From positions 12,683,069-12,747,068 of the forward strand of contig CM064690.1 in the NCBI GenBank assembly GCA_032717465.1: 64,000 nucleotides of DNA. Direction: 5' to 3'. Shown in pieces: positions 34,425 through 47,175 of this stretch. Source of the stretch: Coenobita brevimanus (lineage: Eukaryota; Arthropoda; Malacostraca; Decapoda; Coenobitidae). The position numbers and the translations under genes are program-made. Below the pieces are notes generated by a model, which saw only the letters and a list, made by a program, of their open reading frames with translations, had not been told where the DNA came from and made no database searches. How positions within the stretch are numbered: position 1 is the stretch's first letter; each line of letters begins with the position of its first letter.

Positions 34425-35639
34425 AGTTTTAAGCAACAATGTGAGGAAATTAAGAAATGACAGAAAATTCAACAGTGTGTGGAAGAAATGAAGAGGAAGG
34501 GAACTGAGCAAATAGAGAAGGTCTTTACATAGTGGTGTGGAGACCAAATTAAAGCCATAACGAGGATTTAGCTATGGAATTTATGAGTGTGAAAGTCATG
34601 AAACGAAATGAAAGCTATCGAGAGAATGCGAAAAATTATCTAAGAAAATGTGAAAGAATGTGAAATATAGGAAAATACAGAAATGAAGAACCAGATGGGA
34701 AAATTATTTCAGGAAAACCTAAGATCTGGGAGGGGTAGGGTAGGGGGGGTTAGGTAGGGCTGATCAAACAGAGCGTTGGCACCATTAGTCCTCTGATCAC
34801 CGTGTAAACATGAAACCCGAACCCCAACCTTCTATTCCCTGACCTGCCTTCTCTCTCTCTCTCTCTCTCTCCTTTCATATTCGTTTTCTATCTGCAATCA
34901 TTTATCTTCCTTGTCCTGCGTTTCATCCTCTATTTTCTTCAGCCATCCTATACTTCCATCACATCAAGTTCTGCAGTCGTTCTCATACAGATTAACATCG
35001 ATACAAAATGCTCTAACAAGATTTTTTGCATTGAAATGAATCACAGGCCGGCCTTTGACTGACTGCAGAAACGTCTACATATAGATGGCATGCACGTGAC
35101 GCCTCGGCTCTTAACACATATGCTCAGATGGTGTATTCTTTATTTCTTTTTCGCTATCTCCATTTTCTTTTTCTCACTTGGACGTATATTTCAAACTAGA
35201 GGTGTTACATACAGCGTTCATTAATCCCTGTATCATTAGATCACTCTCCCAGCCTGAGTAACTAAAATATATTCGTAGCAGCAAAAACAAATGAAAAAAG
35301 ACACCGGACAGAAACCATTAAACAGTAATTCACCTACAGTTAGAATCATCATCATCATCAGCAGCAGCAGCAGCACTTTTCTGGTTCCTGCCGAATTTCC
35401 CCACTTTAATTGTTAACCAGTACGTGTATTTATGCATGCATTTATGTATGTAGGTGGGAGGGCAGGTGTATGTATGTATTTATGCATGCATACATGCTTT
35501 CATGTTTATATGCACGTGTGTCTGTTCGGTATACCCTGTTCTCTTTTAGCCATGCGCATCAAACATTTTCTTAGCATAGTTCGTATGGGACTTACAAATA
35601 ATGCTTGGCGGTTGCGGTTGCACGAGGTTCATTAAAGAA
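34425..35639. other. Intergenic
   Basis: Small (CT)n at 34851-34871, ATC/AGC triplets at 35346-35375 and ATGTATG/ATGCATG words at 35430-35520. A G-rich GGGTAGGGTAGGGGGGG tract lies near 34733. No gene seen. Confidence 0.45.
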
Positions 35640-35850
35640 GACAATCAATATTTGCTAAAGTACAATTTTCCCCTAGAATACGACGGCACACAGTTCGAAT
35701 TTAAATCCATATCCAAAGTTAACTGCTTGGTGAACAGGGACACAGGGGAAACAAACTTTGTCCAACACACTGTCCGGTCAGAGATTCGAACTCATGTTTA
35801 TCCAGTTGTGGGCTGGATATGCCAACCATCATCCCATCAGAACCCCTAAG
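35640..35850 (-). mobile_element. Possible tRNA-derived SINE
   Basis: On the minus strand GTTCGAATCTC (about 35784-35794) matches a pol III B box. It lies about 45 bp after a weak A-box-like GGGATGATGGTTGG (about 35825-35840). Then follows TTCACCAAGCAGTTAACT, like the CACCCAGCAGT words common after tRNA heads in SINEs. No flanking duplication was seen. Confidence 0.5.
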
Positions 35851-35984
35851 TCAGTCCATCTCTGGTTTTCTACTTGGCTACCCTACTGTTCACAAGCAGT
35901 CCCCGCAGTCACCATCACACAAGTCCATAACGAGGCAGCTGCAGCTTTTATTCAGTATGGACTGTTGTTAATTGTGGTGGAACG

Positions 35985-36095
35985 GTGACAGGTAAAGGTT
36001 TATGACACGAAAGATGTATGCTGGACCTCAGGGAATGGACAGCCTTGTCTATTATGCCCACAGTTGGACACAGAAAATAAAAATGCTCCGTTTTT
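35985..36095 (+). mobile_element. SINE 3'-end fragment
   Basis: GCCCACAGTTGGACACAGAAAATAAAAA (as two words around 36056-36083) matches the end of the SINE at 40231-40553, which has GCCCAGAGTTGGACACATAAAATA. Only the 3' part is recognisable. Confidence 0.45.
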
Positions 36096-37390
36096 CTAGT
36101 TGCTGATTTTTTGCAACATATTTGCTGAAGGGAAAACATAAATCCAGGAAAGGGGCGGAGGTGGCAAACACTGATCTGATTCTAAATGTTCTTGTTTAAC
36201 AGAACACTAATTTAACAACAACTGTAAAACAAAGCTCTCTGATCTACAGATTTATATTCCATCCCATTACGGTGGGCACACAGAATCCATCTAGCTACAC
36301 ACATCCCTTTCTGTCTAGCTCTTTAATATGTACAATTGGTCATTTCTAGAACTGTCTCCCCAGTGTGTCATTCCTCCAGTTTTAAACGCAATGCATCCAG
36401 GCATTTCAAAATTGATATCTCTTGAAACTATTTTTCTTTTTTAAAACTTTAGAAGGAACAAAGCTTTCAGCAACGGGTTCTTTCTTTCTGCATAAAAAGA
36501 GATAAACACAGTATGTTTCAGTAATTGTGTCCATGGTTCCCCCCTCGCCACACACCAACACTTTCCTCCTTACTTAACCCACCCACCTTATCCCATACCA
36601 GACACTCGCCTAAATCATACGGGTCGCTAATGTCTTTCCCTTACAGTCATTCTCCCTTCCAGGCTCCATCATCAAAAACTGCTCGCCCATTCTCCTTCTG
36701 CCTTGCCCAGGTTAAGCTCGCGATTTTTTTCACAAAGGTAGAAAAAATAAGTATTGATTTTGTCGTTCTTTCTTCCACTGTTCTCTCAAGAGTGGAGTAT
36801 TCAGGATATTATAGATGAAGGATATTAAAGAGTAGTTAATGGTTCTGCTAATATATGTACAGAATATAGTAAACCGGGTTGCTGGAAGCCAGTTTGCCTC
36901 ACACGTGGATGAAATTAATTTCCTTTTTGTAACGACGATAATAGATTGTCACAGATTAAGCTACACACTAACAACCTAGTGACGTATATAGTTGTTATTC
37001 ATGCTGTCCTCAGACAATTTTAACAATCTATAGAGAGACTTCACGAACCGGAAAAATTGTTTATTTCAGGACGAAATGTCTTTCCTAAGCTGAATAAAAT
37101 AGCCTGGAGGCAGCCGCAATGAACTAAAAAGCCAACGGAGTTGTTGCTGTGGCCCCAGGCTCATTTGAACGTGAACTCTTGGACAGAAGATCGAAGTTGT
37201 CCTTCACCTGCAGTACTTCGGAGAACAGAGAGGGAAGGAGCCAAGGGACGTGTGAGTGATCTAGGGTTCGGGTTATATCGGTGCCACCGCGTCATAGGAA
37301 TGAAGGAGTCAAGCACATTTTGTTTTGCCTCTGCCACCACCTACTGTGTAACGTTGAAATTAGGGAGTCATGTATGTCGTTGCTTGTGTG
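36096..37390. other. Intergenic
   Basis: No motif-bearing ORF. At 37080-37140 words of the dispersed repeat seen at 26.6 kb occur (GCTGAATAAAATAGCCTGGAGGCA in two pieces). Confidence 0.4.
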
Positions 37391-37517
37391 TATATCTATC
37401 TATCCATGCCTAGCTATACTGTATCTGCATCTACATCTATCTGTCTATCGATCGATTGATCTATCAAAGCTATCTATCATCAATACATCTATCTATTTAT
37501 CTATATCTATCTATCCA

Positions 37518-37581
<64 letters not shown>

Positions 37582-37640
37582 AATATATTTATATATATAT
37601 ATATATATATATATAAATATATTTATATATAATATATAAA
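37391..37640. repeat. Compound (CTAT)n-(CT)n-(AT)n microsatellite
   Basis: CTAT units with CATC/GAT interruptions to about 37520, (CT)n 37523-37561, then (AT)n with TAATATATTTA interruptions to about 37638. Confidence 0.93.
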
Positions 37641-40231
37641 CAGAAATCTTGCAGATAACATTCTCAAATTCAGCAGTGTATCTGACAGAACAGCATGGAT
37701 TGTAATTAAACTGTGCAAAAAAATACACCTTGAAAGTAATACAATTATATGCACAAACTTCTCAAAGCTCAGGTGAAGAAATAGAAACATTCTATGACGA
37801 CAGCTTACAGATAATGGAAGAAAACAAGACCACATACGCTATAATCATGGAAGACGTCAATGCAAAAGTTGGAGAATCATAAAATGGGGAAGCATGTATG
37901 GGAAAATTTGGAGTTGGAGAAAGGAATGAACGAGGAGAAATGCTGGTAAATTTTTCTGAAATGTTTAACATGAGAATAATGAACACATTCTTCCACAAAA
38001 GAACAGGGAGAAAATGGACCTGGAGAAGCCCAAATGGAAAAACAAAGAATGAAATCGACTTCATTATAGCAGATAAAAACACGATCACAAATGTCACAGT
38101 TATCAACAAAGTAAATGGAGGAAGTGACCATATAATGGTGAGTTGCACAGCCAGATTCAATTTCAGAAGTAAAGAAAGATGATTAAAAATAAAAAGATAG
38201 GCCCAAAAAAAGTAAACGAAAACAAAGCAGCCTTTCAGCAGGAAATAACGAACAGATGTCAGGCTTTAAGTAATGCTGAACGTGATACTGATGAGTTAAA
38301 TTATAGACTAACAAAAGTGCTAACAGAATCAGCGGAAGCAGTAGGGAAACCAAATACAACGAAAGCCAAGAAGTATTCAGAAAAGACACGCGAGCTCAAT
38401 TAAAAAAGAAAATGAAAGTAAAAGCAAAGAAAGATGAAACAGAACGAGTGGAATTAAATATGCTTATCAACAAGAGACAAAGAGAAGACAAAAGAAAGAG
38501 AAACAGGATCAGATCCAAGCAACCATCAAAAAAGGAAGAAGTCTGAAACAGGACCGAAGTAAGATGCCATTAGGAAAGCAACAAATTAGGCTATATCGCT
38601 GAAAGACAAAAACGCTGACATCATTAAATTCAAAGATACAGTAAGATGGTGTAGAGAGGTAAGGAATTTTACAAAGAACTGTATGCATCAAAGACAGTAG
38701 TATCAATAACTAACTTTTCAGTTGACACAAGTGAAATACTTGAGGTAACACCAAACGAAGTAAAGATTTCTCTTTAAAATATGAAAAGAGGGAAGGCTCG
38801 GGGAGAGGATGGAGTAGTAACAGATTTACTGCTGGATGCAGGAGTGAAAGTACAAAACAGGCTTGCCCACTTATTTACTCAATATATAAAAAAGAAAATT
38901 TCCAAAACATGGTGCAATGCAATAGCTATTTTACTTTACAAAAATGGCGACTCAAAAGATCTTGGTAATTATCGAACCATTACCTCATTATCAGTCATTT
39001 GCAAACTCTTCACTAAAGTCTTTAGGAACAAAATAACAACAAATTTGGAAGAAAACCAACCTCAAGAGCAGGCAGGATTCCGAAGCGGGTAATCGACTAC
39101 TGATCATCCACACACAGTGAATCAGCTAATTGAGAAAATTATAGAATATAATAAACCACTGTGCTTAGGTTTTGTTGTTTACGAAAAGGCTTTTGACTCA
39201 GTAGAACACGGCAATTATAAATTCATTGCGATAACAATGAGTAACTGAGAACATTGTAAATCTGCTCGAAAATATACATAATGAGGGAACTGCTACAGTT
39301 AAATTACATAACGACTCTGAAGAAATTAAGATTTAGAACGGCGTGCGTCAGGGAGGTACAATTTCACCAAAATTATTTTCAGCATGTCCAGAAAGTATTT
39401 TCAGAAAGCTTCGCTGGGAGAACAAAGCATTAAACATAGATGACGAAAAATAAACCATTTAATACTTGCGATGACACTGTCCTAATATTAGAAACATCAG
39501 AGACATTGCAAGAAATGTTAAATGACCTGAACAGAGAAAGTCTCAAAGTAGGGCTTAAGATGAACTGGAGTAAAATTAATGTTTAACCCACATTCACCAA
39601 AGAACGTCATCAGATAAGTGAAGAAATTCTTGAAGAAGTCGAGGATTACAATTACTTGGGGTAAACACTAAGATTAACGAAAGACCATAATAGAGAAATA
39701 AAAAGACGCATTACAATTGGATGGAAAGCTTTTGGTAAACATAGAATCATTATGAAAAGAAGCTCGCCAATATGCACAACACGAAAACTATATACCGGTA
39801 ACGAATGTATAATTCCAGCTATGACATACGGTTGTGAGACCTGGCAACTGACAAAATCGATGGATAATAAACTAATCCGTTCTCGGTGAGCAGTGGAAAG
39901 ATCAGTGTTGGGAATATCTTTAAGAGACAGGAAAAGATCAACTTGGGTGGGACAGCAAACTAAAGTCAAAGACGTTGTAGAAGTTATAAAAGAACAGAAA
40001 TGGAGGTGGGCAGACCATGTAGCAGGAATAATGGAGCAAGAGTCTAACTGACTGGACACTAAGAGTCTGTAAGCGTAGCAGATAAAGGCCAGACAGGAGG
40101 TGGAGAGATGAGATAGAGAAATTTGAAGGAATAACGTGACAGAGATTGCCTCAATTAAGGAATTCGTGAAGAAGGTTGGGAGAGGCCTTTGTTCAGCAGT
40201 GGGCTTGTAATGGCTGATGATGATGATGGTT
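37641..40231 (+). mobile_element. RTE/BovB-like LINE, strongly decayed
   Basis: Plus-strand LINE, 5' truncated in the endonuclease. The endonuclease reads YAQTSQSSGEEIETFYDDSLQIMEE and IIMEDVNAKVGES (GD.N box altered to EDVN), then MNTFFHKRTGRKWTWRSPNG, NEIDFIIAD and GGSDHIMV (SDH) to about 38150. The RT has MKRGKARGEDGVVTDLL, AIAILLYKNGDSKDLGNYRTITSL and PQEQAGFRSG (38781-39090), then GFVVYEKAFDSVEH. The expected FADD box is changed to CDDT (about 39465). The C-terminus has IPAMTYGCETWQL and KWRWADHVAGI. The 3' end is GGAGAGGCCTTTGTTCAGC, then a GATGATGATG tail (40213-40229), an RTE hallmark. Many stops. Confidence 0.85.
37700..38182 (+). pseudogene. RTE endonuclease C-terminal half
   Basis: Open from 37898 after one stop at about 37881. 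TGRKWTWRSPNGKTKNEIDF and the SDH motif identify an EEP domain. The N-terminal TWNVR and ET motifs are missing because of truncation at the microsatellite. Confidence 0.8.
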
Positions 40232-40553
40232 GAATCGGTAGAGAGGCGGCCTGGTCCTAATGGACCCAGGTTCGAATCCCGGCTGGGGCAGGGAACAGTT
40301 TAAGAATTTGAATTCCATAAAAAGCAGACTTTCCTGATCTACAAGGTGACCCGCCAACATGCAAAAGAACCCCCGTTAATACTAATACACCAGTCCTGTG
40401 TGAGACAGCCCTAGCATGTCTTCAATATGGACGGTGGGTATTAGCGCCGAAGTGGTGACATGTGGAGGTGTAGGAGGACTACTAGGCCTTGGGCTAAGCC
40501 ACTGCCCCCGAGAAATATGCCCTGAAGCCTTTGCCCAGAGTTGGACACATAAA
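40231..40553 (+). mobile_element. tRNA-related SINE adjoining the RTE tail
   Basis: Head TGAATCGGTAGAGAGGCGGC (40231-40250) with an A box like that of tRNA-Lys, then B box GGTTCGAATCC at 40269-40279 inside CCCAGGTTCGAATCCCGGCTGGGG. A 270-bp body follows, ending GTTGGACACATAAAATACA, and then a (CA)n array. It is not a tRNA gene: the acceptor stem does not close and the D-arm spacing is off. It begins exactly where the RTE (GATGAT)n tail stops. Confidence 0.75.
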
Positions 40554-40554
<1 letters not shown>

Positions 40555-40621
<67 letters not shown>

Positions 40622-40799
40622 CTATCTATCTATATTATCTATCTATCTATCTATGTATCTATCTATCTATATTATCTATCTATCTATCTATGTATCTATC
40701 TATCTATATTATATCTATCTATCTATATATATATAGAATTATATACACGAGTTTATATATACACGAGTATATATTTTACTGTATACCATTTCTCTTCGT

Positions 40800-40882
<83 letters not shown>
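40555..40882. repeat. (CA)n-(TATC)n-(CA)n microsatellite cluster
   Basis: (CA)n at 40555-40614, TATC/TATT units at 40615-40740, a spacer, then (CA)n at 40801-40882. Confidence 0.95.
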
Positions 40883-40884
<2 letters not shown>

Positions 40885-43140
40885 CTCCTAATATAGAGTC
40901 AATTTACACCCAATAGCATTGTGTGCCCACTAGTCGGTCAAGGGTAAAGACAAAGGCGTGGAGTTGTGATGATTGGCTGGCTGAAGGGAACCGGTCACCT
41001 CACTCAGTAGTCTACTACGCTGCATTGATTTTATTCTAACCGGACACAGATCACTAATTTCGTAATACCTTTTCTTTGGCGATTTTTTTTTTTTCCTTTT
41101 TACTTGGATAGAATATTGCATATCAGGTTTTTTATGCACACTGTGTTGATATTACTGCCAAGGTGCCATATGCAAAATAATTCGCTACAGAAAAGGTACT
41201 ACGAAGCCTCCTATGTCATCTAGACTAGTCCCCATGGTTTAATGGGAGACTGATGAAGTTGGCAACACAGTCTGCAGAATCCCCCGAGGACGTGTGTCAT
41301 TCATGCTTCGTTTGTCACGTGAACACAGAGTCGTATTCTCGCTGGCTTAGTTTTCGTAAGAACTCTTCCTCATTTATTTTGTTTGACTTTTACGTCTTGA
41401 TATCCTGTCGTGTGCTACTGATGCAAAGTACATCAAAATAAGAACACTATGAATGACATGCTAAAGTATGCCGTGGTGCAATGAGAATATCACTAAAAAA
41501 AAAAAAAAAAAAAAAAAGTTGCAACGAAGTCTGTGCTAACAAGAATACGGCCCACGACCAAGACCCTTACCGCGTCGCACCCAGCCACCACAAAAACCAA
41601 CATTAGTCAGCACTCCTTTGACACACACCGAGACGAGCCCAACATGACGCATGGCCGTATCACATTACTAACTTGTCATCGTAGTTTTACCTCTCTCTTT
41701 GATGTCTACACATACATGCAGATGTATGAACAGTTACACCGTCTCTTTAATTCTCCCTTCTTCATTGTTACTTTATATTCAGAAATTATTACACATATAA
41801 TAACTTCAGCACAAAAACGTTTCTTATATTTTTGCTACCTCCAGGCGCTGTTCTCCTGATTAGGAAAAAGTTTTGAATGCATGAGTAAGGTACAGCCTTC
41901 ATTAATCCACCTGCCAATATAACAGTCTCCTAAACTAAATATCAGGTATCGATGTGGTTTAACGAGACAGATAACATCATACTCCTTCCCTGTGTTTTTC
42001 CCCCCTTTATGCAAAGGTTTTTTCTTTACCCCATCCTTTCGACATGTTCATAACTCACGAAATATATGCGAGCTCACCTGCGGTATCTTTCAGTCACGTA
42101 AACTGTACACTTGTATTTCGTCTGTTTGCTTGATCTCTTCCTTGTATTCACTGTCTACAAATTCCTCAGGTGGTGACAAAGAGCGCTTTCAAGTAGTGGA
42201 ACCGATATAACCTGGTGGTCAAGGTTCCCGGTTACACAAACGTCCCTCACATCCCTCTTTGTCCCTTGTAAAGGGGATGACGGATTGCTGAAAGAGGGCA
42301 TTATCGGCCTGCTGTCAACCGGTTTCACGTTGAAATGAACCTGGCATTGCAACTACTGCTGCTACCACAGTCTCCTCACCCTCCTACCCTTCTTCCGAGG
42401 CTCGTATTCTCGTCACCACAGAAGGATTTCTGGCACTGCATTCCTACTCATACGTTGATATTTGTATCCGTAAATTATGCCAGTGATAAAAAGTCATGAA
42501 TAACATACGGGGGAATGCTAAGATACACTGTACAAGATAGATGACCAAGGAAACAGAAAAGGATGAAAGGGAGCTTCCCATGCTAACGTGAATACGGCTC
42601 GCGAGCTCGTTCTCACATTCACTGTTCACTCAGCCTGGAGAGGGGAGGGAGGCCTTCCCGTTGTGGCATCGATAAAACTGGGTGGCTCTGCTGCCCAGTT
42701 ATGCAACAGTCTCTCAGCCCCATCCAAATCCCCCGAAAAGAGAATGATGGACCGCAGGGGAAGGGCAGTTCCAGCCTGCATTCCACCGGTTACACATCCA
42801 GACATGTCTGAGGCCACAACAGCAACAATCTTCGTTCCAACCTTCCACCCACTGCGTCCAAAACCTGCCCAACCTCCCTCTCCCCCTCTGACACAACCTC
42901 ACCCCTCCTCCTCCTACCATCGATGCTTACCCTCTCGCCTCCCTCCCTGGCCTGTCCTGTAATCTGAACCACCACCACCGCCACCATCTGACAACAATGA
43001 GGGGGAAGACTGGAAGGCGGCGGCTCTGAAACAGCTGAATTCTCTGCATCCACCGAGGAAAAAAATGTATGACCCAGAGGCAATTACAAACACAACAACA
43101 ACAAGTGGTGCCAGGCACAACAAACATCGCCCAGCCACTC
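40883..43140. other. Intergenic; possible SINE-like duplications
   Basis: A 21-23 base A run at 41497-41518. Segments 42205-42400 and 42665-42850 share loosely related order (TGGTGG/TGGCTC..CCCAGTTA/CCCGGTTACACAA, then GCCTGC..ACCGGTT), possibly diverged copies of one element. Several ORFs at 42588-43148 are open on both strands, without motifs. No gene called. Confidence 0.4.
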
Positions 43141-43585
43141 AAGGTCAAAGGTCATGGTGCCAAACGAAAGCCTATATGAGACTTCCTGTATCTTGATAAT
43201 AGCAAGTATCTCTATATTCAACCAGTTTCGAGTTACAGCTCCCTGAATATCCGTGACCTTGAATTTGACCTTTCAAGGTCACTTAAGGTCAAAGGTCATA
43301 GTACCAATTAAAAACCCACATGAGACGTCCTATATGTTGATAATGGTAAATATCTATATTCAACCAGTTTTGAGTTACAGCCCCCTGAATATCCGTGACC
43401 TTGAGTTTGACCTTTCAAGGTTACACAAGGTTAAAGGTCTTGGTGCCAGATGAAAATCCATATGGGAGTTCTAGTATGTTGATGATAATTAAATGTCTCT
43501 ATCGTCTACTGGTCTGAAGTTCTAGCCCACTGAAAATCGATGACCTTGATTTTGACCTTTCACGGTCACTCAATTACCTCCAAAA
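43141..43585. repeat. ~143-bp tandem repeat with AGGTCA palindromes
   Basis: Three copies: AAGGTCAAAGGTCATGGTGCC starts at 43141, 43285 and 43427 (periods 144 and 142). Each unit ends in GACCTTGAATTTGACCTTTC followed by AAGGTCA, so opposed TGACCTT/AAGGTCA words pair into a hairpin. The third unit is the most changed. The 43586-43700 flank, with CCGTTTTTCCGTAATGTTGC and ACAAACCAACCAACAAACAAA, looks like the end of a larger dispersed element. Confidence 0.85.
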
Positions 43586-43720
43586 TATAATCACTTTCTT
43601 TTGAGACCAGTGCCCACACATCCTAAAAGTTTCATGCAATTTCATTTAGCCGTTTTTCCGTAATGTTGCGAACAAACCAACCAACAAACAAAAACTCAGC
43701 CAAAAACAATACCTCGCGGG

Positions 43721-44460
43721 ACTCCGTCCTGGGCGAAATGACAACAAGTGCCCACATAAAGTGTCCTTACTTTTCTGTCCTTTACGTTTCCAACAAAGGA
43801 AGAAATTTTGGAAATGTTCTCCACTAACTCATTATTGTCTTTATTCCTATTAACTTGTTTTTATTCCTATTAACAATGTATAATGATAGAGTTTTATGTC
43901 ACATGTGAAGTAAAGCGTCCACTCATAAATATTTGCCATATAATAAAAATAGACCAAAAAACAACAGGTCTCAAATTGTGAGACCGGTTATCACCTGGGA
44001 AAGGATAAACTTCAAAGCACTGTACACAAAATACAACTAACAAACAGTCCATTACGCCACCCTGCAATGCAGCCCCTCACACCACAACACAATCACTTCC
44101 TGCATCACACCATCACAGCACAGACAATATTTCGATATAACCTCGACAAAGGACCTCCAGGACCGACCGGTTGAAGTGTCCAGTATCCTGCACTCGGCCG
44201 AATTCACCTCCAGATGAGCGTCATGATATAAAAACAATAATCGGGGACGAAAATTCTAATAATTCACCTTTTCATCTCACTTTCCGTTTGGTGGTTAATA
44301 TTCTGGGTCGAGAGGCTTGGTACATTTCTGCATCCACAGATGCACCGGGGAGGTAAGTGACGTACAGTACTGTATAATGCTGTAAGTATGAAGCAGACGC
44401 CATGGATAGGTAGGCGAACTTTTGACCATGATTGTCCCTAGACTTTTATCATTCCAGAAA
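43721..44460. other. Intergenic
   Basis: No coding signal or repeat recognised. Confidence 0.4.
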
Positions 44461-44462
44461 CG

Positions 44463-44536
<74 letters not shown>
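44461..44536. repeat. (CG)n-(CA)n microsatellite
   Basis: Five CG units followed by about 34 CA units. Confidence 0.95.
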
Positions 44537-44537
<1 letters not shown>

Positions 44538-46259
44538 CCACGGACACAAGGGGTGGCGATTACGACAGCCTTTGCTTTGTCAATAAAGCGTTAGAACTTT
44601 AATGAGTCGAAGAGCAGAGTGAATGTATCGTGATGTAGAAGAGTATTCTCGTTGACATATGAGATTTCACGGCATCTCTTCCTTACCAGTTTGTTTTGTC
44701 TTAACACCTTGATTGTCTCTTGCATTTTATATCTTTTTTGTACGAAAATAATTTGCAGTGATCACAAAAGAGAATGTGAAGATGAAATATGCAAATTAAA
44801 TTTTCGAGAAGAGATGTTACGAAGTCACTGAGTCAACATGAATATAGTCTCCAAGGCTAATGCATAACATTCTATATATATTATATCGTGGGGTATTTAA
44901 AGTGGAAAACGTAAGAATGCTCGTAAAAATCAATTATTCCATTTGGTAATGTACTGCACATTGTTTTACAGGAGTGGGCCCACCTTCACCAACTTGGGGA
45001 ACAATTTATCAGTTAACCCTCTTGTTACCATTACGCAGGCTGCGTCCTAACATGAGCGAGTACTCGGGATGGGGCCTCGGCGCCCAAGGCCGCACACTGA
45101 GAGACCCTCCTCCCCCCCCAGTCACCGTGCTATTCCCATGCACTTGATAGTTCAAAAACTATTTATCCTCACACCCTTATTTATGCTTCGATAATCATAA
45201 TCTTTTTTCACCCTGATCCTGAATAAATGTACCACAGTCTAAGTAATATACAGTCATCGTGCTCTTGGTTCAAATTGTGGAGTTGTCCATGCATGACGTC
45301 ACAGGGTCCCAAAGTCCGACAGTCGTCAGTTGGCTCAGGGCAGTGGAAGGGAGCAGATGTCTGTCCCCTCAGTCTCTTCTCATTCATGCAGGGAACTCAA
45401 GCATTCGGCATTTGAAAACATGCCAGTTTAAATATGGAATAATTTCCAAAGCTGAAGAGGTTAAAATTAGGCTTAAAAGTTTACCTTTATCGAAGAAAAG
45501 TAAAGATTATAAAGTTTTATAAAATGATGAGCGACGTTTGAAGTAAATTATCCAATAACGGTGTACACCTATGTTCTTATGTTGCTCATAGGTCTATTTT
45601 GGCGGGATCAATGGGATCGATTTAGGATCAAGGAGGATTGCTGACCTAGATGGGTCACACCAAAACTGTCCAGCAGTTTCGGATCAGCTCGTCCTGTTGC
45701 TATGGCGACACCTCAGTGGCCCTCCTGATTGTAAACAAAACGATGGCTGTTGAAAGTTCAAACAGATGATTTGGTCTGCAGTAATTCTGCTCTCATTTTC
45801 AGCAATATGGCCCCATTACTGATGAAACCAGATGCAGTTAAGTCCCTCATACCCACCTAAGTAACTGGCAGTAGTATGTTATCAGCATATTATTTAGAAA
45901 CAAGCCAATAAGGCACTTGCAATGTAGGAACTGATGCTATATTTGTGTGACGTCACAACCCAGAATCGCCCAGCTCAGATCGATCCAGGATCATCTTTCA
46001 CTCCAGTACAGGACCAGAACTGTTCCTCACCAAAACAGGATCAGCTCTCGGGACTGACTTTATCTCGACCGGAGATTAAACTTCTGCCAAAACGTGCCTC
46101 TGTAAACATGCCAGGATTACTTCAAATGTCATGTCGTTTTATGAAACTTTCTAATCAACTTTATTTTTTGTTTATAACCGAAAACATTTAAAGCTTACTT
46201 TGACCTTCTTAGCCTCGGGAATTATTCCATATTTAAACTGGCTGCTTATATTGCAGTTT

Positions 46260-46262
<3 letters not shown>
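44537..46262. other. Intergenic with an inverted repeat pair
   Basis: GCCAGTTTAAATATGGAATA plus ATT at 45422-45444 is perfectly repeated in inverse orientation at 46220-46242, with weaker pairing extending to about 45472 and 46192. The enclosed 750 bp has many GGATCA/GATC words and no ORF with motifs. It may be a short non-autonomous DNA element. Confidence 0.5.

Positions 46263-46327
<65 letters not shown>
46263..46327. repeat. (TA)n microsatellite, left of LTR element
   Basis: Pure TA units up to the LTR border. It continues at 52634 on the other side, so the LTR element inserted inside this array. Confidence 0.95.
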
Positions 46328-46331
<4 letters not shown>

Positions 46332-47114
46332 ACGGAACAGAGAAAGATAACGTACACTTTAAGTGAGAATGCTAAGAGTCACTACTGTCCCGTAAAGTTC
46401 CAGGTTCAAAACAAAAGAGTTAGGTAAAATTACAAGTTAAAGTTTAATGCTCAAACTAACAACAAAACATTCAGGACTCATAAGGATAATGTAATGGCAA
46501 AAACAGGTTGAATATATGGTTAACTGCAATAGCCTCTATTAACACAAAATTAGCATGAGTAAATTTATCTAAGTCAGCCCTGATAAAATGAGATACCAGA
46601 TAATACTCAGTGAATGCAAGATAAATTATTACAGATACAAAATAATATTAAAACTGATGGACATAAAGATCCCCACACGAATCACAAAAACTTCACTAGG
46701 CCCACAAATTAAACTTATGCTATTCAGTACAAGAAAAAAATACAACAGTTATACTCAAATTACACACAGCTGCTAGATGTTTGGAGATTTCTTGAGCACT
46801 CACAATAATAATATTTGTACAGGGGAGGACAGAGATGTGAACAAAATGAGGAGCAGATCTAAGTGGCAATGATGCAGAGACTGAGCTCATTATATAGGGG
46901 CCAGCAGAGCTTGATACAACTTGTAAGAAGGACGCGCAAATGAAGCCATGGGGACAAAAAGCTGACAATCCCACTCTGGGCAACAGAAAGGACGACTTAC
47001 TCTACTATAACGGTAGAAGGGGGGGACTGAGGCAGAACACGCTCGTGATCAAACATGCAGCATACTGTGCGTTAAAATTACACAAAGGATGATGAAATCA
47101 TAGGCTATGTAACA
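46328..47114 (-). repeat. 3' LTR
   Basis: 787 bp. Matches the other LTR with about 12 substitutions and one 1-bp indel counted by eye (about 1.5%). Confidence 0.93.
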
Positions 47115-47123
47115 CCTCCCCAC
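47115..47123 (-). other. Polypurine tract
   Basis: Minus strand GTGGGGAGG directly before the 3' LTR; primer site for plus-strand DNA synthesis. Confidence 0.8.
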
Positions 47124-47175
47124 AAAGAAAAAGAAATTTACAAAGGAAATTTCTTATTACTCTAAAACAATCTGT

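Noticed and set aside
37898..38182. Host nuclease gene
   Set aside because: The EEP motifs continue into an RTE reverse transcriptase and end in a GATGATG tail, so it is LINE sequence.
40210..40300. Functional tRNA gene (B box GGTTCGAATCC)
   Set aside because: The acceptor stem does not close, the D arm is off, and a SINE body with a shared 3' end follows directly.
43141..43585. CRISPR-like array
   Set aside because: Units of 143 bp are similar along their whole length, with no short constant repeat and variable spacer. The source is eukaryotic.
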